Origin: Littorina saxatilis
Lineage: Eukaryota > Mollusca > Gastropoda > Littorinimorpha > Littorinidae
Direction: 5' to 3'
NCBI RefSeq assembly: GCF_037325665.1
Contig: NC_090255.1
Span: 1,256,850 to 1,320,849 of the forward strand
Length of the DNA stretch: 64,000 nt
Position numbers and translations under genes: made by a program
In this document: one piece after another, positions 1-10,607 of the stretch
Position numbering within the stretch: the first letter of the stretch is position 1
Layout of the letters: the number at the start of each line of letters is the position of its first letter
Notes under the pieces: generated by a model
Told to the model about the DNA's origin: nothing
Database searches by the model: none
Seen by the model: the letters and a program-made list of their open reading frames with translations, nothing else

Positions 1-1764
1 GCCCACTGAGTAGTCACCACAGATCCGTAGCTTGGGCTTCAGGGTGCCCGAGGTTTGTGCCTTACGAATTGGTACCACTGGCGTTCCGTATTCGTTGAAC
101 TGGACTGGCTTCCAGACTCCTTTGGCGATGCCTTCTTCGTAGCCTTTGGCGAGGTCATCACGAAGAGCGAAAGGTACCGGACGTGCCTTGTGAAAAACCG
201 GCTTCGCATCAGACTTGAACTTCACGTCCAGTTCGAAGTCCTTGAGACATCCCAATTCTTGTTTGAAGAGATTTGGGAATTTATCAGACAGTCTGTGACA
301 ATCACGTTGCAGGGCAGCATAAGGCGCGTTGAAGGTCGCTGGATGCGTAGGTTTTGCACCCTCACTCTTTGCGTGACTCTCTATGCTCCTCAGTCCTAGA
401 GCATTGTCCACAGAAATTCCCAGAGTCTGGATTGCGTTGCGTCCTAGCAGATTCAGATGAGGGATCTTGGTGACGATGTACGGAATTGAGCTTTGCTTAC
501 CAGTCACTGGATCCTTGGTTTGGCCCATGAAAGTTCCCAGCACGGGCAGGTCGTGCTTGCTGGCAGACTCGTAACGATGTGTGACGTCATCCAGCTTCGG
601 TTTTCCTAGTTGTCTCCAGACCGGAAGAGAAACAAAATTTCCTGTAGTTGCGGTGTCCAGTTCCATGGTGAACTGTCGGTCCTGGATTGTTATGGGTACA
701 TCCAACCTAGGAGTATCTTGGGGAACTTCACCGAGGATCGCGTTGACAAGCTCTGCTTTCGTGACTCTCTTCACGGAAGCCTGGGAATGTCGTTCCCGAT
801 TCTGATGTTGCTTTTTTCTACAGACAGCTTCCAAATGTCCTGTGACGTCACAGTATCGGCATTTGGCGTCTTTGTAGGGGCAGTCTGTTGCTTTGTGGGC
901 CTTTCCACATCGGTAGCACTTCCTGTCTGTGGAATTAGACTGCTTGTGGTTCTTTCGTGGACCCGTAGTCTTGTTCTGGTGGACCTTGTTGACTGGCATG
1001 GTCTTGGAACCGTAGACAGTTTCCTTGGCAACCATCGCTGCGTCTTCAGTCTCAATCGCGACTTGGACAGCACGTGCGAAATCCAGCTCTGTGTCCTTGA
1101 TCTTGAATAGAGCCTTTAAGACAGCCTCATTGTTGACAGAACATATGAATCTCTGTCTCAGAGCTTCGTCTTGTGGGTTTTTGATCGAAGGAAAGTCACA
1201 GGTAGCGGCGTCTTGGCGTATGCGCGCTGCTAACTCCTGGAGAGTTTCGCCTGGCTTCCGTTTCATGTCACTCCAGAACTTGAAACGTTCTCGCACTATG
1301 AAGAGTTTCGGGTCGAACTGTTCTTTCATGAATTTGACAATTTCGTCCATTGTCAAACTGTTGATGTCCTTGGGCGGATTTTGCTGAGTAGCCAGATTTG
1401 CCAGTTGTTTGTAGACCGTAGCAGTCTGATTCGTCAAGAAAACTTGAGCCTTGCGCTGCTCCGGCACGGAGTTGGCGACCACAAACGTGCAAAATCTTGA
1501 CCAGTAGTCAGGCCACAGTTCCGATGTTGCATCAAACGCAACAAAAGATGGGATTGCAGCTGCCTGTGTAGTAATGGGAAAACGTAGATTCGAAGCACTC
1601 GGATCGTCGTAGCTTTCCTCCCTGGCAGAAGCTGCGGCACCACTGAACACTTTCATCATCATCTCCATCTGGTGCATTTGTTGCTCCATATCTTCCTTGT
1701 GCTGGCGTTGCTGTTGCTCCAACTGCTCCCTTAGAAGCGTTATCAGCTGCTCTGTTTCCGTCAT
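1..1764 (-). CDS. Gag-protease-RT reading frame of the Ty3-like element (fossil)
   Basis: The frame opens with ATG at 1764 after a short leader and stays open to the window edge, about 588 codons. The N-terminus is glutamine-rich and coiled-coil-like. A capsid-like stretch follows, with motifs such as the FKFWSDMKRKPGETLQELA region near 1280-1220. Two CCHC knuckles lie at about 880-920 and 820-866. A retroviral-type aspartic protease segment follows near 690-600, and the start of reverse transcriptase (VFHKARPVPFALRD region) near 220-160. The family makes virus-like particles and copies RNA into DNA. The 3' domains (rest of RT, RNase H, integrase) would lie to the left of the window. Confidence 0.85.
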   Translation of the reverse strand, partial: MTETEQLITLLREQLEQQQRQHKEDMEQQMHQMEMMMKVFSGAAASAREESYDDPSASNLRFPITTQAAAIPSFVAFDATSELWPDYWSRFCTFVVANSVPEQRKAQVFLTNQTATVYKQLANLATQQNPPKDINSLTMDEIVKFMKEQFDPKLFIVRERFKFWSDMKRKPGETLQELAARIRQDAATCDFPSIKNPQDEALRQRFICSVNNEAVLKALFKIKDTELDFARAVQVAIETEDAAMVAKETVYGSKTMPVNKVHQNKTTGPRKNHKQSNSTDRKCYRCGKAHKATDCPYKDAKCRYCDVTGHLEAVCRKKQHQNRERHSQASVKRVTKAELVNAILGEVPQDTPRLDVPITIQDRQFTMELDTATTGNFVSLPVWRQLGKPKLDDVTHRYESASKHDLPVLGTFMGQTKDPVTGKQSSIPYIVTKIPHLNLLGRNAIQTLGISVDNALGLRSIESHAKSEGAKPTHPATFNAPYAALQRDCHRLSDKFPNLFKQELGCLKDFELDVKFKSDAKPVFHKARPVPFALRDDLAKGYEEGIAKGVWKPVQFNEYGTPVVPIRKAQTSGTLKPKLRICGDYSVG

Positions 1765-1804
1765 TTTGCAGTAATAAGTCACTCCGAATAGACAAGGGAA
1801 GTAA

Positions 1805-1819
1805 CTGTCGGCGACGCCA
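1805..1819 (-). other. Putative tRNA primer-binding site
   Basis: In sense orientation the LTR is followed by two bases and then TGGCGTCGCCGACAG. A TGG start directly inside the 5' LTR is the usual form of a tRNA-primed minus-strand start site. The primer tRNA was not identified. Confidence 0.6.
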
Positions 1820-1821
1820 GT

Positions 1822-2184
1822 TGTCGTGTTTTTCCTTTCGTCACTCTCAGTCGCAAAGGAGACACAACGATTTGTGTAGGTTCTGTAGATTTATTAACAG
1901 CTGGAACAACGGTGACAATATCTCTCAGCACAGTGTAAGAAAGAACAAGTGCAAGACTGGTAAAGAACAACAATACGTGTGCGCAGCCCTACTTATATAG
2001 TTAATGGACATACGAGAATATTCGGGAAACATCGACACTAATCTGGTTAGATCTACACAGTTCCATCTGTTCGATGAGCGTCTACGCTTACGTCATGAGT
2101 GACTGCGCACTTAATCAAAGTAAGTTCTATAATGTTCTATATCCTTCCATTCGATTCCAGTGGTATCTAGCGATCTCCACAACA
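1822..2184 (-). repeat. 5' LTR of the Ty3-like element
   Basis: In sense orientation it starts TGTTGTGGAG at 2184 and ends CACGACA at 1822, giving TG...CA ends over 363 bp. A TATA-like CTATATAAG lies at about 1991-1999 and an AATAAA signal at 1890-1895, both in sense orientation and in a plausible U3/R order. The outer boundary is supported by the second R1 copy at 19423, which lacks this LTR. Confidence 0.75.
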
Positions 2185-2981
2185 CTTGACTATATTCACA
2201 ACACGGACTCGTCACTCTTCTTCGCATGTTTTTATACCTACGTATTATCAAATACTCTGCAACACATGTAACCCAAAATACAAAAATGTGCCCGTACAAT
2301 ACCGCTTCTTTTATGAAAACACTGCTTCGGCCATGTGGATTTTAATCAACCATTTTTCTTGTGTATAGGCCCTACTACAAGCGAGCGGTTGCTCATCGCA
2401 CACACACAATCACAGTGAAAGGGTCACATTCGTTTACATAGTGTTACAAACGAAAATGAACAGGGAAACTAGGGGGCAAAAGGCCACGCTTCCATTCTTC
2501 ACACACAACACACCCTTCTTTACCGGATGGTGAGAATGTCTAAAATATCTTTGATGGGTTTTGCAACCCAGCACCCTTCTATACCTCTTTTCTGCTTTGG
2601 TACGTGCGTTGGCATAGGAGAGCAGGATTATAGCGTACGCCCATTTAAAGGTGCATTCTTCTCCTTCGCACGTGGACCATTGTGTGCATTGAAACCATCA
2701 GTGTCACATATTTGGCAAGACTTTTAATACAGTCAGGCCCGGCTTCGCCCGGGTGTTTGTCTTATTTCAATGAGGATAAGAATAGATGAAAGAGTGAGCT
2801 AATGCATTCAGATTAAAAGGCTGGGAGACAGTGTGAAAGCATTTACCATCAGCACACTCTTCTCGCTGAAAAATAGCTTTGACTTGAGTTATCTCCCGTC
2901 CTTAGGACAATTCTAGATACTTGAGAAGCAGGTCTAACATCGACTCTTTATGTTCTGTAAAGACTGATCAGGCATCCTGCA
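2185..2981. repeat. Interspersed repeat R1, copy A
   Basis: About 790 bp nearly identical to 19423-20192 plus 23608-23622, starting CTTGACTATATTCACAAC and ending GATCAGGCATCCTGCA. It has no convincing coding capacity. It is bounded on the left by the Ty3-like LTR and on the right by a SINE. An internal CCCGGCTTCGCCCGGG stretch near 2738 resembles the GC hairpin of other molluscan repeats in this window (31915, 37325, 41940). Class unknown. Confidence 0.85.
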
Positions 2982-3278
2982 GACCGGCACGGTTGGCCTA
3001 GTGGTAAGGCGTCCGCCCCGTGATCGGGAGGTCGTGGGTTCGAACCACGGCCGGGTCATACCTAAGACTTTAAAATTGGCAATCTAGTGGCTGCTCCGCC
3101 TGGCGTCTGGCATTATGGGGTTAGTGCTAGGACTGGTTGGTCCGGTGTCAGAATAATGTGACTGGGTGAGACATGAAGCCTGTGCTGCGACTTCTGTCCT
3201 GTGTGTGGCGCACGAAAGCAGCACCTTTTTGAATAGTGATCTTCGTGTGTCGGGCCGTTAAGCAAACAAACAAACAAA
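2982..3278 (+). mobile_element. tRNA-headed SINE with CAAA-repeat tail
   Basis: The 5' end reads like a tRNA: an A-box-like TGGCCTAGTGGTAAGGC and a B-box GGTTCGAACC at about 3038-3047, followed by an unrelated body and a tail ending GTTAAGCAAACAAACAAAC. The insertion point is exposed by the other R1 copy, which runs straight from CATCCTGCA into TGAGAAGAG at 23622. Pol III transcription from the internal boxes is known for such SINEs. It is not a functional tRNA gene, because the anticodon arm is irregular and a SINE body follows. Confidence 0.85.
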
Positions 3279-3441
3279 TGTGAGACATATTTTCCTTGAG
3301 TGCTTTATTTTATGACATTTGTGATTGTAGCTATTGTGATATATTTGACTTGATACGTAGTTTATCATTTTGGTATGTCTATTGATTATGTGAATGTGTT
3401 GTATATGCTTTAGTGATATTGCTTTAATTTTGTGTCTTTCC
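3279..3441. other. AT-rich spacer
   Basis: T/G-rich sequence with phrases such as GTGATTGTAGCTATTGTGAT that recur loosely at 8290 and in S1 at 29310 and 36991. No ORF with protein-like composition. Confidence 0.4.
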
Positions 3442-3513
3442 TTTTTACATTTAGTCAAGTTTTGACTAAATGTTTTAACATAGAGGGGGAATCGAGACGA
3501 GGGTCGTGGTGTA

Positions 3514-3587
<74 letters not shown>

Positions 3588-4347
3588 TATCTGTCTGTGC
3601 GCCTGTGTGTGCAGAGCGATTCAGAGTAAACTACTGGACCGATCTTTATGAAATTTGACATGAGAGTTCCTGGGTATGATCTCCCGAGCCTTTTTTTCAT
3701 TTTTTGGATAAATGTCTTTGATGACGTCATATCCGGCTTTTTGTAAAAGTTGAGGCGGCACTGTCACACCCTCATTTTTCAATCAAATTGATTGAAATTT
3801 TGGCCAAGCAATATTCGACAAAGGCCGGACTTTGGTATTGCATTTCAGCTTGGAGGCTTAAATATTAATTAATGACTTTGGTCATTAAAAATCTGAAAAT
3901 TGTCATTAAAATTATTTTTTTATAAAATGATCCAAAAATACGTTCATCTTATTCTTTATAATTTTATGATTCCAAAAACATATAAATATGATATATTTGG
4001 ATTACAAACAAATTAAACTTAATTGTCCGAAATCGATTTAGAAACAATTTCATCTTATTCCTTGTCGGTTCTTGATTCCAAAAACATATAGATATGATAT
4101 GCTTGGATTAAAAACAAACTCAATACGCTAAAAAGAATAGAGATACAGAAAAGCGTGTCATCCTGCTCAGCGCGACCATTACCGCACTATTCTGGCTTGT
4201 CGATTTCACTGCCTTTGCCCACAGCGGTGGACTGACGAAACTACGAGTATGCGTTCTTGGTGAAAAAATGCAGTGCGTTCAGTTTCATTCTTTGAGTTCG
4301 ACAGCTTGACTAAAATAATGTTGTTATTTCGCCTTACGCGACTTGTT
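3442..4347 (+). repeat. Family G repeat, copy 1 (with GT block)
   Basis: Starts TTTTTACATTTAGTCAAG followed at once by its near-inverse TTGACTAAATG, then a purine-rich GGGGGAATCGAGACGAGG, then a (GT)n tract at 3516-3585, a conserved body and an end reading CGCCTTACGCGACTTGTT. The body carries the CRE-like octamer TGACGTCA near 3723. Other copies are at 40920, 58195 and, inverted, 61672. No coding capacity, so it is non-autonomous; the class is uncertain. Confidence 0.85.
3516..3585 (+). repeat. (GT)n microsatellite within family G
   Basis: Uninterrupted GT dinucleotides for about 70 bp, at the same position relative to the family G start as in copies 40920 and 61672. Confidence 0.95.
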
Positions 4348-5107
4348 CTTTATTGTTATTGATTCACCTGTGTTGACTGTGCTGAACATAATTATGGGAA
4401 TGGTGTTATAGTAAGTAACAAGCTGTAACAAAAGTTAGAAAAACGTTACAGTTACAACAAAAAAGCTACCCGTACACACACACACAAGTTCCAAGCTGAG
4501 TGTTTGTCATTTACACTTCAGTTATTGCTGGCTTTTATCGCATGTTTTAACGTGGCACTGTAAACTACATAATGTTCTATATTTCTTAACATTGACAGCT
4601 GCGGTTGTGATGATTCTCCAAACAAGTACGGTGACTTTGACTTTCGTCGAAATAAGTGAACATAGCAGCTGCTCTGACTAAAAATCCACATGACACATAC
4701 ATACTCTTCGTGAAAGTTCTTTTACAAATCGATTATAATTTCCATTGCTTTACTCTTGGTCTGTGCTTTTTTAGTGTTGGCTTATCAGGGCTCCTAGTGA
4801 AAATAACTTTGCTTTCCACTTAGTATGTATATAGAAGCAGAAGAAGTCAATTACTTCAATGATATTGTTTAGAGTGTGTCTTTACTTGTATTATTTAGAC
4901 ACACAAGTAAACGTACGATGTGATGCTGCTTAAATTTATATTCACGTTGGAGCAAACTTTAAAATGTTAACTTTATATATATGATGTGATGTTGTTTAAA
5001 TTATGTATTCAATGTTGGGTAATGTCAAACATATATCTAAATAATATGTGACTATGTAACTGCACTTTTGCTCGGGCTGTAAAGCAAATTATGTAAAGGA
5101 CGAGAGA
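4348..5107. other. Unannotated AT-rich stretch
   Basis: AT-rich sequence without a credible ORF, tRNA or repeat boundary that I can recognise. It leads directly into the 78-bp array. Confidence 0.3.
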
Positions 5108-6343
5108 GATCACAGGACAAAGCGAAGAAACAGATATCTCTGCTACAGACCAGCAAACAATGACCACACTGGACAGAGACCAGACGATTACAGGACAAAG
5201 CGAAGAAACAGATATCTCTGCTACAGACCAGCAAACAATGGCCACACTGGACAGAGACCAGACGATTACAGGACAAAGCGAAGAAACAGATATCTCTGCT
5301 ACAGACCAGCAAACAATGACCACACTGGACAGAGACCAGACGATTAGAGAACAAAGCGAAGAAACAGATATCTCTGCTACAGACCAGCAAACAATGGCCA
5401 GACTGGACAGAGACCAGACGATTACAGGACAAAGCGAAGAAACAGATATCTCTGCTACAGACCAGCAAACAATGGCCAGACTGGACAGAGACCAGACGAT
5501 TAGAGGACAAAGCGAAGAAACAGATATCTCTGCTACAGACCAGCAAACAATGGCCAGACTGGACAGAGACCAGACGATTAGAGGACAAAGCGAAGAAACA
5601 GATATCTCTGCTACAGACCAGCAAACAATGGCCACACTGGACAGAGACCAGACGATTACAGGACAAAGCGAAGAAACAGATCTCTCTGCTACAGACCAGC
5701 AAACAATGGCCAGACTGGACAGAGACCAGACGATTACAGGACAAAGCGAAGAAACAGATATCTCTGCTACAGACCAGCAAACAATGACCACACTGGACAG
5801 AGACCAGACGATTAGAGGACAAAGCGAAGAAACAGATATCTCTGCTACAGACCAGCAAACAATGGCCAGACTGGACAGAGACCAGACGATTAGAGGACAA
5901 AGCGAAGAAACAGATATCTCTGCTACAGACCAGCAAACAATGGCCAGACTGGACAGAGACCAGACGATCACAGGACAAAGCGAAGAAACAGATATCTCTG
6001 CTACAGACCAGCAAACAATGACCACACTGGACAGAGACCAGACGATTAGAGAACAAAGCGAAGAAACAGATATCTCTGCTACAGACCAGCAAACAATGGC
6101 CAGACTGGACAGAGACCAGACGATCACAGGACAAAGCGAAGAAACAGATATCTCTGCTACAGACCAGCAAACAATGGCCAGACTGGACAGAGACCAGACG
6201 ATCACAGGACAAAGCGAATAAACAGATATCTCTGCTACAGACCAGCAAACAATGGTCACACTGAACAGAGACCAGACGATCACAGGACAAAGCGAAGAAA
6301 CAGACCGAGATATCTCTGCTACAGACCAGCAAACAATGGCCAA
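5108..6343 (+). repeat. 78-bp tandem array (about 16 units)
   Basis: Unit length is 78 bp (26 codons), with unit phrases ACAAAGCGAAGAAACAGATA and GACAGAGACCAGACGATTA. Units differ at few positions: A/G choices at ACCACACTGG versus GCCAGACTGG, and ACAGGACAAAG versus AGAGGACAAAG or AGAGAACAAAG. The last unit has a 6-bp insertion. Because 78 is divisible by three, several frames stay open through the array on both strands. The plus frame (SEETDISATDQQTM unit) is polar and acidic and runs towards the EEP-like sequence downstream, so it probably began as a disordered N-terminal region. Confidence 0.95.
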
Positions 6344-7359
6344 ACCTGATACTTTGAAACTAGGCGTTCTCAGTGTTAACTTCAACAGTTCAAACAAAGC
6401 AATAAATGCACCCAATCGTGATACAGGCCGGGAATGAAAGAGATCAGCAAATACGAAAAGGTTCAAACTTGCATGCATACAATGCGCTTCTTTTTGCTTG
6501 CTAAGGATGGTGTAACACATCCAAGAATTAAAGCTTTCATTGAAGGCAGCGAAGAACAAAATCAACCAGACACAGATCCTGAGGATGCCAGTCCCAGAAA
6601 GGGAACCAACCGTTTGCATGTACTCGAACCGAACACCTCAGCAACGATAGTGGTTAATGCTCTGGCCAAACCTGAACTTGACGGTGCAGTTCTGAACGTA
6701 ATTCAAATAAAAAAATGCATTGAGCATACACAGACATTTTTGTTTATTGATTTCCCAACGCTTGAATTAGTTCACAGCTGCATGCCAGAAGACGGTCAGT
6801 TCATTACGGAAGAAGCAAAACAACCTTTTGTAAGTTTTTTGAGTTTTTTTCACGAGCAACGTGAACATCATCCTATTCTAAATTGTCTTGAACGTGTGTC
6901 GCTCTGTGTGCTTGGGGAAAAAGGAGACCCTGTGCGTCTGCTAGTCGTGTGCTGGCATGGGCCACACACGGGTTTGGATGACTCAAAGAAGTCCACCATT
7001 TTTAAAGGGCTTGTATCCTTTGTGGACAAGCTGGCGACACGCTATGAAGCAAATGTCGTCATATAATTGATGGCGATTTTAATCTGTCACAAGCAAAAGC
7101 AGAACAGGCGCTTACAGAAATGACACCTTCTGAGGTTCGAGAACGTCCTAAAATTGTTGCCATGTCTGACCACAAGTCTCCTAACGCAGAAAAGAATAAA
7201 CCTCTGCTTGACTTTTTGGTTGTCTGGCCTGAAGCTTCTGTAAAGGCAGTGAAAATTTGTCAGATCCACGTTTCCAAATCCGAAGGAAAAGACGTCGAGC
7301 CGTTTGACCATCCCGTTATTTTGTACGAACTCGAAGTGACCAAGCCTTCGAAGCCCTAG
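5160..7359 (+). pseudogene. Broken EEP-domain paralogue with repeat-expanded N-terminus
   Basis: The array frame (first ATG 5160) ends at a TAA at 6219-6221, where a repeat codon GAA has become TAA. The same frame reopens at 6252 and enters a segment KPDTLKLGVLSVNFNSS, which matches the start of the EEP domain in the intact gene at 27077 (ITIGILLFNVS), then stops at 6437. A second frame from 6434 to 7066 carries RLLVVCWHGPHTGL, matching RLLVVSWHGPHTGV in the intact gene. After a frame change near 7066, 7067-7359 encodes DGDFNLS, LLDFLVVWPEA and FDHPVILYEL, matching GGDFNLP, VLDFLVVWSP and FDHPVLLYKL. So one nonsense change and two frame changes separate homologous blocks in the correct order. 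Function of the family is unknown beyond the EEP fold, which hydrolyses phosphodiester or phosphomonoester bonds. An undetected intron could explain one break, but not all three. Confidence 0.75.
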
Positions 7360-9865
7360 CCCTCGAGTGACCCCAGTGGGGATGCACTGTGTTCACAACT
7401 GGTTGCAAAACATGTGTTCAAAAGTGTGTCAGATACTCATTTCAATCCTAAGGTAACAATGACAAGCATCGAAAGCTTTTAGACTGTTGTTGCCACTGAT
7501 GTGACAAAAAGTATGAAGTGTAGAACGGAGTATGATAGAAACAACATGGTGTCCAAGTCAAGAGATGGTCTTATTCCATGCACAAGTCTGGGCAGATCTG
7601 AGTTGGGGGCCGAATCGTGAACACGGGAAAGACCACGCCTTCAAGTTTACTGGTACTGTTTCCGACTTCCAAGTAGAATGTATGCCATTTGGATCCTCGC
7701 AGCGTCTGGCTAACATAATGGAATCGGAGGATGTGCTTATAAACACATATCTTTTTGAGCATGGAAAGTTAACAGACTAGAGAACATTGTACAATACATT
7801 AGTGTTCAAGCTGTGAACAGATTGACGTCAAAACGTCCATTAGTACCACAAGTGGGGGTTGGACCTTGACACTGATCACATGACCGACACATTGTTTCTT
7901 CTGTGAATCATGAACATGAAAAGACTTCATGATTGTTCACAAAACTGCGGGTCGATTTCACACTCGTACTTACCCTCGAGAAAAGTCTGTGATGACTTAA
8001 ACATGAAGACTTAAATACTGCAAGTTATGATGTGACGTGTACCCTTGTTAATCGTGACCGATTCTCAATTGTTCTAATTCATATTCATTGTGTTCGTTGT
8101 GTGGACTTCCTCATGGGACCACGCCCTGTCCAATAGAAGCTGGTAGTTTGGATAATGTGTGTATTTAAACTGTCGTAATGCAAGTGATGTTTATTTCTGC
8201 CTGTGATGAAATGTAAATGTGAACGCTTTTTGCGGACTAACTATTTTGAAATGTATTCTGATTGTTGTGGTCATTTCATTTTGTCTGTTATATTTGTGAT
8301 TGAAGCTACTGTGTTTACTGTGACTGTGTTAGGCTTTGGTGATATGTATTTAAACATTTTGATATATTTACACGTGATTATAATCTTCTTTACTCTCTGT
8401 GATTCGACATTTCTTCTTCTTTTCATTATTTGTGTTATGTATTGTGCATACCTTTAAACATGGAAACGGACATGCGGAGAGATACTATGATTTCTTAACG
8501 CAACTGGAAATAATGTACGCGAGCTCGGAACTAAAAACGTGTCTAACTTTTTCTTGTCCTGCGTACCCAAGCTTTTTAATATTGGGGATACCTTATGGTC
8601 AGAGAGTTACGTGCCATACATTTTTGGGTCAAACCCGGCAAATGCAGTAGGTAGCCCAGAGATTTTTAAGTACCTCTCCCAAAGATGGTACTTTTCGGCA
8701 ATATTTGCAGTTTCAAATTGTTAGGATAACTTCTTTGTGATTTTATGGAGGTGTTCTGGGGAAACTGAAAGGTAGCCTCGTCAGGGGACAACTATTCAAA
8801 CCCATATCCTCATCATTTTGTTTCTCGATTGAGAATAATCATTTATAGATGACTGTTATTAATTTCCCTTTTTAGGGTGTACTTGCATGTACTGGTGGTT
8901 TATTACCCAAATGTCCTCACAGTGACTGAGGCTTATATGAGGCTCAGTGATTCGTGTATTTGTTTGTTCAGCCCATTTCTTTCTTGTGTTTATTCACAAG
9001 AAGAGAGACAATAAAGATAATCATTTATGTATGATTTATGGTGGAATTTCCTCCATGGTGTGTACTTGGATGTATTGTACTAAATGTACCGTGGTCGTAT
9101 ATTAACGGGTTATATTCCCTGTATGTGTACTATGCGTACAGGTTCATTGGAGGGAAGGTGTAATGGTTGTTTGTTTGGTTTAGCAACGAGACAATTCATC
9201 CCTTTTTGGAAGATGAGGGTGGTCCGCCCGAGGGCAGACCGGGTTGTGGGTTCGAGACAATAGATTGACTATTGTCGTTTAGGCAGCTTAGGGATTCTGT
9301 TTCGGTTCGCTGAGTGGTCGTGTGGCCGTTTTCGCTGTTGGTTACGGCGCTCGCGCCTTTCCCTGTCGTCTTCGTAGGTACGGTGGCGTTGTACTGCAGT
9401 TTGTTCCTCTTTGATGGATTTCTGCAGGCTGAGTTTCAGCATGTTGAGGGTTTCTTCGTCTTTATCAGCGATGGCGAGGGCCTCATCGCGGAGACATTTG
9501 ATGTGTTGTTTTCTTACTTTTATGTAGTTTGTTTTAAAATAATTATTCTTGTAACCACTGTCTTATGTAATTTATCGTGTTTTGATATATGTTTTCATTC
9601 TTAACCATTTTACATGTAAATATGGTTTTTTATTTTTTATTCGGTGCTTTGTTAGACCTGCATGTCGGTTTATTTTCTATTTGTATTGTTGTTGCTGGTT
9701 TTTTTTTAAATGTAATCGTTTTGACTCATTTTGACTCACTATGTCAGGCCCAAGAAAGGCCTGATATTATGTGTTAACCTTGTGCATTCTATGGCAGACG
9801 TTTTTGGTGTTGTAGCTCTGAACACGTGATAGCAACGTGACCTGTGAAAGATGTGTAAAGTGACG
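7360..9865. other. Long AT/T-rich stretch downstream of the EEP pseudogene
   Basis: The first part could be old 3' untranslated sequence. It contains an AATAAA at about 9010 and TG-rich phrases similar to S1. A stretch at 9160-9260 reads like a decayed repeat edge (TTTGTTTGGTTTAGCAACGAG). Open frames at 8203-8457 and 9314-9604 are hydrophobic translations of T-rich DNA and not genes. Confidence 0.3.
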
Positions 9866-9867
9866 TA

Positions 9868-10448
9868 CAGGGTGACCCTAAAACAAATTGCCACCCTGTA
9901 AATCCCCACATTTGTTCAGCGAATTACTTCATACAACATTAGCGTGAGATGTGGGATGATCATTACACACATAATGTTAGTCACGTGGTGTGACTGTTAC
10001 GCTTTTTAACCAACAAAATCACATTCGGAGATTGGCTTAACAGTTTAAGGTTTGACACCGAGCAGTATAGCCGTCCCGTCCGACTTGAACCCTCCAGACT
10101 CCCTGTCATTGTTGTTTCAACTCGTATATTGTCCGATGATGGTTTTTGTATGCAAGGCAAGTCCCTTCTGAAAAACCAATAGGTACAAATCTGGATTGAT
10201 ACAACTGGGTTAATGTGGCTACCACTTAGTGCCAATTCTTGTACTTTTGAGTCCAAACCCGAATTTGGAATTTTTTTTCTCCGAAAAAGCATAATCGCCA
10301 GACCATTTAACGTACACACTTGAAACAATGTGAACTTATTATACCATATCTCAAACCAATGTACACCAAATATTACGTAAATTGCTAAGGCAATTTAGGA
10401 GTTATAAGCATTTTAATGGGTGGCATTATTTTTAGGGAGGTCACCCTG
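9868..10448. mobile_element. Mariner/Tc1-type MITE with TA target duplication
   Basis: Left end CAGGGTGACCCTAAAAC... and right end, read inverted, CAGGGTGACCTCCCTAAAA... share about 30 bp of imperfect terminal inverted repeat, including a later GCCACCC. TA dinucleotides flank both ends (9866-9867 and 10449-10450), as expected for Tc1/mariner insertion. Length is 581 bp. The inner minus-strand frame of 115 codons shows no transposase motif that I recognise, so the element is non-autonomous. Confidence 0.85.
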
Positions 10449-10607
10449 TACTCTGCGAGCTTCAGTTGCTGCAACAAAGTGGTGCTAATTCGTTTAAAGC
10501 AATAAAAGAGCAAGAAACAAAACTTTTACTAACCCACACACTTGAATAAAAAGAAGAGAAAGAATAAACAAAGAAAAATCTTTTAGGGGCTTTTATTTTT
10601 AATATGT

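Larger units (their letters stand above)
1..2184 (-). mobile_element. Ty3/gypsy-like LTR element, 5' part (fossil, cut by window edge)
   Basis: Seen: an LTR at 1822-2184, a primer-binding-site-like stretch just inside it, and a long minus-strand reading frame from 1764 to the window edge with gag, a zinc-knuckle pair, protease-like and early reverse transcriptase segments. Known: this order with two CCHC knuckles fits the Mag-like branch of Ty3/gypsy. The visible part looks whole with no break noted; the rest lies outside the window. Only one LTR is visible, so age cannot be judged from LTR divergence. The element abuts repeat R1 at 2185, and a second R1 copy at 19423 starts at the same place, so the element probably inserted at that R1 edge. 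Confidence 0.85.

Noticed and set aside
771-1110. Arg/Thr-rich and Ser/Leu-rich frames within 55-1643
   Set aside because: They are off-frame shadows of the Ty3-like gag frame on the minus strand.
3005-3060. tRNA gene at the head of the SINE
   Set aside because: The anticodon arm pairs poorly and a SINE body follows, so it is a SINE head.
3442-4347. Family G as a Helitron
   Set aside because: The end has a small hairpin (TCGC...GCGA) before CTTG, but Helitrons end CTRR and start TC; the match is not good enough.
5009-6619. Minus-strand frames of 536 and 426 codons across the 78-bp array
   Set aside because: They exist because the repeat unit is a multiple of three and lacks stops in these frames. 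The translation is a monotonous Cys/Trp/Val-rich repeat, and the plus strand has the homologous EEP context.
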